Source of the DNA: CAYFUR01 sp964346275 | GTDB lineage: Bacteria > Sumerlaeota > Sumerlaeia > SLMS01 | Direction: 5' to 3' | DNA: 11,301 nt | Assembly: GCA_964346275.1 (NCBI GenBank) | Contig: CAYFUR010000121.1 | Location: 1 to 11,301, forward strand | Shown here: positions 1 through 5,498 of the stretch, piece after piece | How the letters are laid out: each line of letters starts with the position of its first letter | Numbering within the stretch: position 1 is the stretch's first letter | Made by a program: the position numbers and the translations under genes | The notes under the pieces: model-generated | Databases searched by the model: none | Seen by the model: only the letters and a program-made list of their open reading frames with translations | What the model was told of the DNA's origin: nothing

Positions 1-1793
1 TGCGTGGTCGCCGCCACCGACGAAGGCAGGTTGTCCATCTTCATACCACTGACCACCGTTTGCTCTGATGGATCGAGCAGCAGAACATAAAGGCTGTTGG
101 GCGGATAATCCGGCCCACGCATTTCAAGATACTCGTCCAGGCTGTCCAGCTCCTGGTATTGCGGATTAAAAACGGTCTGCAGGCTCATCCGCGTGGGCCC
201 GTCCACAATGGCCACCTCATAGGTTCCCGGGCGCAGGTTCTCGGGAATCGGCAGCGAAATATCAAATTCCCGAACATCCTCGCGCCAGCGGACCAGTTTC
301 ACACGCCCCTTGAACGTCTCCCCTGGCTCCAGCCGCGTTCGGTTGGAGGCGATTGAATCCACCATGGACATCTGCATGACCGGCGAGACGCGTGCGTCGA
401 TGTTGACACGCGCGACTTCGACGCGCTCGAACCGATTATTCAGCAGCGTGTCCAGTTCGCTAGCGATCTCGTAGGCGGCGTTGGCGCTCGCGGCGTTGGG
501 GCCGGAAAGATAGATGCTCCGCGCGAGCTTCCGCCCGTCTGTCAGCTCGGCCTCAAAGTCCACTTCGATATTCATCGGTCCCATGATCCGCCCGCCACTT
601 TCCAGAACGTGAAGAAAACAGGAAAGGTTGAGCATCCCGAAATAATCCCGGTGCTGCCAGAGACGAAAGTTAAACGTCTTTTCGAAGCCGGTTTCTTCCG
701 TCACCAGATGGATCCGAAGCGGGACAAGGTCGGACTCCGCCGAAGTCGTCCCGCCGATAGCAAACCAACGATCCTGGCGCAACGCGCCCACCTTTTGAAG
801 AGCGTTGCCAAGCTTGAATGGCATGGCCAGCGAAGGCACCACCGCGACCACCTCAGACACCGCCACGGGAAGATCCACGTCGCCCATGGCGAACATGGGA
901 TGGCCAAAGGCCACGAAGCGATCCCCATCCACATAGGTCACCGTGCCCAGGCCCATCATCTGGAGATCGCCCTCCGCCATGACCACGCTCAACGCCCCTC
1001 CATTCACCGGCCCGTTTATATTGGAATCGCCCTCCTCCGGCTCACGCGACCCACCTTGCCCCCCCGCCATGACAGGGCGGAGCAAGGTCCCATCAAATGC
1101 CTGGCGCAGAACCTTCATTGCCTCCGCGCTTTGCGTGTTCACGAGAAGCGGCGCCCCCAGGGGCTTCATGGCCACCGTGTCCCCCTCGATATCCTGCACC
1201 CCCATGGACCGCAATCGGTCCGCCGGAATCTCCACGGCTTCGGCTTTCAAGCCCTGACTCCGCGCAAGCGCCTCCCGCGCTTCTGGCCATCCCTTGACAG
1301 ATGGCGCCCGGGCACTCCGGGGAATCTTGGCTTCCTCCGTGACAAGTTGATACACGTCCAGCATCTGGTGGATGGGCGTTACGCCGCAGATGCCCCGGAC
1401 CGAAAACTGCCATCCGTAGGCGAGGGCGCCGATCAGCTTATCCTCACCCTCGTGCTCGACAAATATCGGGCTGCCGCTCATCCCCGCAATCACGCCATGG
1501 CCCTCGATAATGGGGTGGCTCGCTTCCAGCACGATCATATCGGCGGCGGCCTGCTCGTTATGGATGATGCCCTTCACTTCGACGTCAAAGCGCTCGGGTT
1601 CACCGCCCGCGAAAACACTCAGGCCATACCCCTTCATCCCGGGTTCAATGTCTTCCGGGGAAAGAGTCGGCACGTTGGGCTGATAATCCTGGGCGCGAAT
1701 CGGTGCCGCGCTGGCCATCAAAACAACAAGAGCCAGGGCGGCGGCAAAAAAACGTGGCACGGGCAAGGCTTTCTCCCCAATAAAGGTATTCAT
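1..1793 (-). CDS. Exported SpoIVB-type (family S55) peptidase-domain protein, C-terminus beyond window
   Basis: This open frame runs 597 codons from an ATG at 1793 to the left edge without a stop, so the C-terminus is missing. Residues 1-35 look like a Sec signal peptide: a Lys/Arg-containing start, a hydrophobic stretch of Ala/Leu/Val at about 15-31, and a likely cut after Ala34. The mature part begins with a GMKGYG motif (52-57), then VIAGMSGSPI (101-110) with the presumed nucleophile Ser108, then GVTP (137-140). Further on comes a GTVTYVDGDR-VAFGHPM block (283-300) with the presumed catalytic His298. These two blocks are hallmarks of the SpoIVB S55 peptidase domain. In Bacillus SpoIVB, as I recall it, the His motif precedes the Ser motif; here the order is reversed. 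I see no PDZ domain. Residues from about 460 onward look beta-rich and may be a separate domain. The substrate is unknown; a periplasmic or surface role is inferred. No clear Shine-Dalgarno precedes the ATG, but the signal peptide supports it. The gene is divergent from miaA. Confidence 0.85.
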   Translation of the reverse strand, partial: MNTFIGEKALPVPRFFAAALALVVLMASAAPIRAQDYQPNVPTLSPEDIEPGMKGYGLSVFAGGEPERFDVEVKGIIHNEQAAADMIVLEASHPIIEGHGVIAGMSGSPIFVEHEGEDKLIGALAYGWQFSVRGICGVTPIHQMLDVYQLVTEEAKIPRSARAPSVKGWPEAREALARSQGLKAEAVEIPADRLRSMGVQDIEGDTVAMKPLGAPLLVNTQSAEAMKVLRQAFDGTLLRPVMAGGQGGSREPEEGDSNINGPVNGGALSVVMAEGDLQMMGLGTVTYVDGDRFVAFGHPMFAMGDVDLPVAVSEVVAVVPSLAMPFKLGNALQKVGALRQDRWFAIGGTTSAESDLVPLRIHLVTEETGFEKTFNFRLWQHRDYFGMLNLSCFLHVLESGGRIMGPMNIEVDFEAELTDGRKLARSIYLSGPNAASANAAYEIASELDTLLNNRFERVEVARVNIDARVSPVMQMSMVDSIASNRTRLEPGETFKGRVKLVRWREDVREFDISLPIPENLRPGTYEVAIVDGPTRMSLQTVFNPQYQELDSLDEYLEMRGPDYPPNSLYVLLLDPSEQTVVSGMKMDNLPSSVAATT

Positions 1794-1845
1794 CGCCAGA
1801 GCGGCGGTGACGCATCGGACGCAAAAGGGGGTCCATCTACACGGA
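1794..1845. promoter_or_regulatory. Divergent intergenic region between the S55 gene and miaA
   Basis: The 52 bp between the two divergent starts should hold, or closely border, promoters for both genes. The best minus-strand candidate is a weak pair: TTGCGA (complement of 1858-1863) and TAGATG (complement of 1834-1839), 18 bp apart, matching the sigma-70 consensus at 4/6 and 3/6 positions. It lies partly inside the miaA 5' end. I find no convincing plus-strand promoter. An AAGGGGG run at 1825-1831 is purine-rich but sits 14 nt from the miaA ATG, longer than usual for a Shine-Dalgarno. Confidence 0.2.
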
Positions 1846-2832
1846 ATGCCGTCCAATTCGCAAGCATATGATGCCCATCGAGCCCCATTCGCCGGAATTC
1901 TGGCGGGTCCCACGGCAAGCGGGAAAAGCGAACTCGCCGTCGAGGCCGCCCGGCGCCATGGCCTGGCAATCATCTCCGCCGACAGCATGCAGGTTTATCG
2001 CGGCATGGAAATCGGCACCGGCGTCCACCCCGAGCACGAGCGCCACGGCGTGCCCCATCACCTCGTTTCCGTCGCTCATCCCGGACAGGACTTCCACGCC
2101 CAGCGCTTTGTGGAAGAAGCCACCGCCGCCGCCCGCCGGGAGTGGGAGGAAAACCACCGCCGCAGTCTCGTCGTGGGCGGAACGGGCATGTGGATCCAGG
2201 CCTTGCGCGAGGGCCTCTTCGAAGGTCCCGGACGCGACGAAAACATCCGGCTCCGCCTTCGCCAGGAGATGGATCGGCAAGGCAAGGAAGCCCTCCACCA
2301 GCGCCTCGCCGCCATCGATCCCCCGATGGCCGAGTCCCTCTCGCCCCGCGATCATGTCCGTGTGCTCCGCGCTCTCGAAGTCTTTGAACTCAGCGGCCGG
2401 ACCATGACCGACTGGTATCGGGAGGACCAGGAGCGCCGCGCCCGGCTCGGCCCCCTCATTCCCCTCGTGGTTGTCCGCCTGCCGCGCGAGGAACTCTATC
2501 GCCGCATCGACCAACGTGTGGACAAAATGATCGCGGCGGGCTGGCTCGACGAAGCGCGGGCTCTCCTCGAGTTGGGCCTGCCGGAACACGCTCCGGCCCG
2601 CAAGGCACTCGGCTACCGCGAGCTTTTCCGCGTCCTGGAAAGCGAATGGACCCTGGAACACGCCCGGGAAGAAATCAAGAAAGCGACACGGCGCTTTGCC
2701 AAGCGCCAGATGACCTGGTTCCGCGGCCAGCGCGGCGTCGCCTGGCTGGACACGCCAACGGTCGAGGACGTGGAGAAGGCTTTGGGATTTGTCTATAAGA
2801 GTTTTCAGAAAGAGATGCCGGAAAGCGGGTGA
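1846..2832 (+). CDS. miaA: tRNA dimethylallyltransferase (MiaA)
   Basis: This 328-residue protein transfers the dimethylallyl group of DMAPP to N6 of A37 in tRNAs that read codons beginning with U, the first step to (methylthio-)isopentenyladenosine. The family signature is complete: P-loop GPTASGKS (residues 21-28), DSMQVYRGMEIGT (46-58) with the catalytic Asp46, GGTGMW (111-116), PRDHVRVLRALEV (167-179), KALGYRE (253-259), and a C-terminal ATRRFAKRQMTWFR block (280-293). Length is normal for the family. The ATG at 1846 leaves about 20 residues before the P-loop. An in-frame GTG at 1807 would add 13 residues and nearly abut the divergent S55 start at 1793, so I prefer the ATG. The final TGA overlaps the GTG of a small downstream frame (GTGA), which suggests coupled translation. 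The usual mutL/hfq neighbours are absent. Confidence 0.96.
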   Translation: MPSNSQAYDAHRAPFAGILAGPTASGKSELAVEAARRHGLAIISADSMQVYRGMEIGTGVHPEHERHGVPHHLVSVAHPGQDFHAQRFVEEATAAARREWEENHRRSLVVGGTGMWIQALREGLFEGPGRDENIRLRLRQEMDRQGKEALHQRLAAIDPPMAESLSPRDHVRVLRALEVFELSGRTMTDWYREDQERRARLGPLIPLVVVRLPREELYRRIDQRVDKMIAAGWLDEARALLELGLPEHAPARKALGYRELFRVLESEWTLEHAREEIKKATRRFAKRQMTWFRGQRGVAWLDTPTVEDVEKALGFVYKSFQKEMPESG

Positions 2833-2984
2833 GGACGCTCATCCTCATCCTCATCCTCATCCTCGTCCTCGTCATCTTCCTCGCCGGGCGCGCCGCAGCC
2901 TGCTGGGCGAAGGCGGGTTCTCGAAAATACCTGGCGATTTTGCGGGAGAGGGAAAATGAAGCCCGAATCCACGCGGAAGAGTAG
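2829..2984 (+). CDS. Putative 51-residue single-pass membrane microprotein coupled to miaA
   Basis: A GTG at 2829 overlaps the miaA stop as GTGA and opens a 51-codon frame closed by TAG at 2982-2984. A purine-rich GGAAAG lies just upstream in the miaA tail and could serve as ribosome binding site. Residues 4-19 are an unbroken run of Leu, Ile, Val and Phe and predict a transmembrane helix. It is followed by a positively charged segment (about 21-41, several Arg/Lys) and an acidic end with Arg-Glu-rich character (39-51). This resembles an N-in/C-out or N-out/C-in membrane microprotein, but the topology is ambiguous. The helix is encoded largely by a CTCATC repeat, so a chance open frame over low-complexity DNA is the main alternative. 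No homologous family is recognised. Confidence 0.4.
   Translation: MRTLILILILILVLVIFLAGRAAACWAKAGSRKYLAILRERENEARIHAEE
2838..2876 (+). repeat. CTCATC hexanucleotide microsatellite (four perfect units plus degenerate copies)
   Basis: Four perfect CTCATC units occupy 2838-2861, followed by degenerate CTC-GTC and GTC-ATC units to 2876. Read in the frame of the 2829 GTG, each unit adds Leu-Ile. Being six bases long, the unit can expand or contract without shifting the frame, which makes this a candidate slippage site with coding consequences. Confidence 0.8.
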
Positions 2985-3003
2985 GGGGAAGACGCCAGCA
3001 TTT

Positions 3004-3019
3004 CTGCCGCATACGGCAG
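3004..3019. terminator. Hairpin between convergent genes, possible bidirectional terminator
   Basis: A perfect 6-bp stem (CTGCCG, loop CATA, CGGCAG) sits between the end of the miaA transcript and the stop of the convergent zinc-ribbon gene at 3048. Its place suits a terminator for both. Neither side has a real T-tract (only three Ts precede it on the plus strand, which would be three As after it in the minus transcript), so an intrinsic terminator is not proven. The rest of 2985-3047 shows nothing else. Confidence 0.3.
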
Positions 3020-3047
3020 GGAATTGAGAAAGGCCCTCCAGACAGAA

Positions 3048-3860
3048 TCAAACCGGCGTGCCGCAGCCCGGGCAATGCTTCACCCCGAGGGGAATCATGG
3101 TGCCGCAAACTCCGCAGGGCACTTCCGCGCTGGTGGAGGACTTGTAACTCCGCGAAACGCGATAGACACGCGCCTTGCCAATCTTACGCTGCACAAACCC
3201 GGCGTTGGTGTCTTCCTCTGGCTTTTTGGCGGGCGGGCCTTTTGGTTCCTCGGGCTGAGGGTGCATCTCCTGCGGCTCGGGCTTTTTCACCGATCCGCTG
3301 CTTTCTGCGTAGGGCGTGAGAGAAACCCGGTCCACCTCGACATTTTTGGAAACCCCGCCGCTGCGGAATGGCTTCGGCGTATTCGATTCCGGCTTTGGCT
3401 GCTCTGAAGAAGGCATGTTATAGCGCCCGGACGGGGATTCCCAATCCTCGTCGGACTCATCGGGGGGAGGCGGCGGGGGCGGTGGAGTGCGCGTGGGCTT
3501 GAAAGGACGCGGCGCCACGTCGCTGGCCACGGAATCGCGGCTTTGGCGAAGCTCGGCCACCGTGGGCGGCATGACCACGGGCCCGTCTTCGTCTTCGTCG
3601 TCGGACGCGCGGGCCGGCTGGGGCGTCTGGCGCTCGGGCACCATCGGTTCCTCCCAGTCCTGGGCTCCGCGGACCGGAGGAACGCTTTTGCTCACCGAAG
3701 GGCTGCGCTCACCCTCGCCTTCACATGAGGCGAGATACAGCGACAACTGCGCAAAGAACTCCGCGAATCCCTCCTCCTCTTTGTAGAGGGCCGCATTGCG
3801 ACTGAGGATATCGAGGATTTCTTCCCGGCTGAAGGAATCTTTTGCCCGCTTGACGCTCAT
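3048..3860 (-). CDS. Unrecognised protein: acidic/proline-rich disordered linker with C-terminal zinc ribbon
   Basis: This is a 270-residue protein of no family I recognise. Residues 1-45 are predicted helical and charged (an FSREEILDILSRNAALY-like stretch, then EEEGFAEFFAQL). Residues 46-230 are low-complexity and surely disordered: an acidic run DDEDEDG near 87-93, eight consecutive prolines at 126-133, DESDED directly after, and many Pro-Lys-Pro-Glu repeats. A basic stretch at 224-243 leads to a zinc ribbon: CGVC (249-252) and CPGC (263-266), the CxxC-x10-CxxC spacing of small zinc-ribbon domains that end many bacterial proteins. There is no signal peptide or membrane segment, so it is probably cytoplasmic. 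I chose the ATG at 3860; an in-frame GTG at 3911 would add 17 residues, and neither has a clear ribosome binding site. It lies downstream of the repair operon on the same strand but 140 bp away. Confidence 0.75.
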   Translation of the reverse strand: MSVKRAKDSFSREEILDILSRNAALYKEEEGFAEFFAQLSLYLASCEGEGERSPSVSKSVPPVRGAQDWEEPMVPERQTPQPARASDDEDEDGPVVMPPTVAELRQSRDSVASDVAPRPFKPTRTPPPPPPPPDESDEDWESPSGRYNMPSSEQPKPESNTPKPFRSGGVSKNVEVDRVSLTPYAESSGSVKKPEPQEMHPQPEEPKGPPAKKPEEDTNAGFVQRKIGKARVYRVSRSYKSSTSAEVPCGVCGTMIPLGVKHCPGCGTPV

Positions 3861-3920
3861 ATCTGGAGTGTCCCGCGCGGATACAGAGAGTAAGTTTCGC
3901 CTCTCTTGCACGTCACATCA

Positions 3921-3947
3921 CAAAATTAGGGCGGTTGCTATTCGCCC
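3921..3947 (-). terminator. Weak intrinsic terminator candidate after the repair operon
   Basis: On the minus strand a 5-bp stem GGGCG/CGCCC (3947-3943 with 3933-3929, 9-nt loop) is followed by TAATTTTG. It lies about 55-75 nt after the stop of the HAD gene at 4003, in the right place to end the uvrA-polX-nth-HAD transcript. The stem is short and the T-tract interrupted. A competing pairing (TTGCT at 3956-3952 with AGCAA at 3939-3935) overlaps it. The remaining bases of 3861-4002 show no convincing promoter for the zinc-ribbon gene. Confidence 0.3.
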
Positions 3948-4002
3948 GTCAAGCAATCTACGGCTCTTTTCGGAAGTTCCGCGCTTCCCCGGGGTTTGCC
4001 GC

Positions 4003-4713
4003 TTACGCCAGTGCCTTTTTCAATTCCGCCTCGAGATCACCCAAATCGTGCAACACCACGGTGTTTCCACTGGGCTCCGGCGTGGGCCGCCCGTGGGAAA
4101 TCCAGGCCGTTTTCCAGCCCAGCCGCTGGGGAACCAGAATATCGTTTTCCCAGGAATCGCCGATCATCAAAACGCTTTCCGGCCGCTCGATTCCAAGGTG
4201 CCGCGCCGCGTCCCTATAAAACTCCGGACGGGGCTTCAGCTGGCTGACCTCGTCGGCGGTAATCATCGTTTCGAAAAGATCCGCCTCCGGCTGAAAATAA
4301 TTCAGCTTCACATCCTGGGTAACGTGCGGGGCGTTGGTCAGGATGGCCAGGCGTGCCATCTCCGATGCCAACCGCACCACGCGCGCCGCCTCGGGAAAAA
4401 AGGACGCCCTTTCCAGGTAACGGTCGAGATAGAAGCGGCTGATCTCCGCCGCCACTTCCCGCGAAAAAGGCCGCTCGAACCCTTCCAGGACCATCTCGAA
4501 TCGGCGCACGCGGAGCATCTCGAAATCAATGCGCCCGTTCGTCAGGTCCTCCCAGAGCTGGTCATTGGCCGAACGAAAAAGCGGCAGGAATTGAAGAGGC
4601 GCGAGATCATACGCCTCGCAAACAGAGCGGATGGCTTCCGAGCTGGCGCGATCATGATCCCATAAGGTGCCATCGAGATCGAAGAGGATCCATTCGAGTC
4701 CGGCAAAGTTCAT
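4003..4713 (-). CDS. HAD-superfamily hydrolase, YjjG-like nucleotidase candidate
   Basis: This 236-residue protein has the four HAD motifs: FDLDGT (11-16) with nucleophile Asp12 and acid/base Asp14, Thr126 in ILTNA (motif II), Lys160 in QLKP (motif III), and GDSWEND (185-191) with Asp186 and Asp191 for Mg2+ (motif IV). The helical cap between motifs I and II puts it in subfamily IA. The cap text (LWEDLTNGRIDFEMLRVRRF, 53-72) resembles the YjjG group of 5'-nucleotidases, which hydrolyse nucleoside monophosphates including non-canonical pyrimidines. Phosphoglycolate phosphatase or haloacid-dehalogenase-type activity is the alternative, so no symbol is given. The ATG at 4713 overlaps the nth stop as ATGA. 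The region before it is A-rich without a true Shine-Dalgarno, so translation probably depends on coupling to nth. A longer frame upstream only reads through nth sequence and is rejected. It is the last gene of the repair operon. Confidence 0.88.
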   Translation of the reverse strand: MNFAGLEWILFDLDGTLWDHDRASSEAIRSVCEAYDLAPLQFLPLFRSANDQLWEDLTNGRIDFEMLRVRRFEMVLEGFERPFSREVAAEISRFYLDRYLERASFFPEAARVVRLASEMARLAILTNAPHVTQDVKLNYFQPEADLFETMITADEVSQLKPRPEFYRDAARHLGIERPESVLMIGDSWENDILVPQRLGWKTAWISHGRPTPEPSGNTVVLHDLGDLEAELKKALA

Positions 4714-5489
4714 TGGGCTTTTTTCTTTTTCGGAGCGGGGGTTTTGACTTTGAAGGCGCTCGGACAAAGGTCGTTCACACAACACGCCTCGCAATTGGGT
4801 TTCCGCGCCGTGCAGGTCTTCCGCCCATGGAGAATCACCGAGTCGGCGAACTTCGTCCATTTCTCCGGAGGCAACAGAGCGGCAATATCGTATTCGATTT
4901 TCTTCGCGTCGGTGGATTTCGTGAGTCCAAGGCGCTGGGTGATCCGGGTGAAGTGCGTATCCACGGATATTCCGGGAAGATGGAACGCATGCATCCGCAC
5001 AACATTAGCGGTTTTCCGCGCCGCGCCACGCAGCGTCAAAAGGCCTTCCATGCTTTCCGGAACCTTGCCCCCGAACTCCTCAACAACCTGGCGCGCCGTT
5101 TCGCGAATCGCCTTTGCCTTGCTGTTAAAGAATCCCGTCGATCGGATATCTTCTTCCAGCTCCCCTGGCGGCGAATCCGCATAGTCCCTGGGAGTCCGGT
5201 ATTTCTCGAAAAGCGTGGCCGTCACCTGGTTGACGCGCACATCGGTGCACTGGGCGGAGAGAATCGTCGCCACAAGCAATTCGAAAGGCTTTTCGAAATT
5301 CAACGCGCAAAAGGCATTGGGAAATTCCTCTTCCAGCCGGTCGGCAATGGCGTTCGCTTGTTCGATCTTCCTTTTGGAAGGGCGCCGCTTGCCGATTTCC
5401 CGCTTCAGACCGTCATCCACGTGCTCCCACAATGGCGATTCCCTGTGCATCGGTTCATATCGAAGGGCAGGCTGTTTTTTCGGAGGCAT
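4710..5489 (-). CDS. nth: Endonuclease III (DNA glycosylase/AP lyase)
   Basis: This 259-residue enzyme removes oxidised pyrimidines and cleaves the resulting AP site by beta-elimination. Visible are LSAQCTDVRVN (78-87), the substrate-pocket region, the helix-hairpin-helix followed by the catalytic Lys159 (RKTANVV), the catalytic Asp177 in VDTH, and a [4Fe-4S] ligand set Cys226-x6-Cys233-x2-Cys236-x5-Cys242. The hairpin reads LRGAARK where the family norm is LPGVGRK, so one glycine is alanine and the proline is arginine; catalytic residues are kept. It carries a 40-residue basic N-terminal extension and a Lys-rich C-terminal tail, making it longer than the E. coli enzyme (211). Start: ATG at 5489, nine bases after the polX stop, with AAAGGA about 12 nt upstream inside the polX end. 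Its own TGA overlaps the HAD gene's ATG. Confidence 0.95.
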   Translation of the reverse strand: MPPKKQPALRYEPMHRESPLWEHVDDGLKREIGKRRPSKRKIEQANAIADRLEEEFPNAFCALNFEKPFELLVATILSAQCTDVRVNQVTATLFEKYRTPRDYADSPPGELEEDIRSTGFFNSKAKAIRETARQVVEEFGGKVPESMEGLLTLRGAARKTANVVRMHAFHLPGISVDTHFTRITQRLGLTKSTDAKKIEYDIAALLPPEKWTKFADSVILHGRKTCTARKPNCEACCVNDLCPSAFKVKTPAPKKKKAQ

Positions 5490-5498
5490 GGAGTGCGA

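Noticed and set aside
609..1871. A 420-codon plus-strand open frame antisense to the S55 gene
   Set aside because: It is rich in His, Arg and Pro, has no domain, and lies opposite a frame with a signal peptide and conserved protease motifs. It is a GC-bias shadow.
1837..2661. A 274-codon minus-strand frame opposite miaA
   Set aside because: MiaA on the plus strand has every family motif; the opposite frame has none.
2675..3001. A 108-codon minus-strand frame with an Arg-Met repeat
   Set aside because: It is the antisense reading of the CTCATC repeat and the miaA 3' end; the composition is an artefact of the repeat.
4714..4860. A 49-residue N-terminal extension of the HAD protein
   Set aside because: The extension is entirely antisense-free overlap with the nth 3' end in another frame, lacks conservation, and the ATG at 4713 directly precedes the FDLDGT motif with an ATGA junction.
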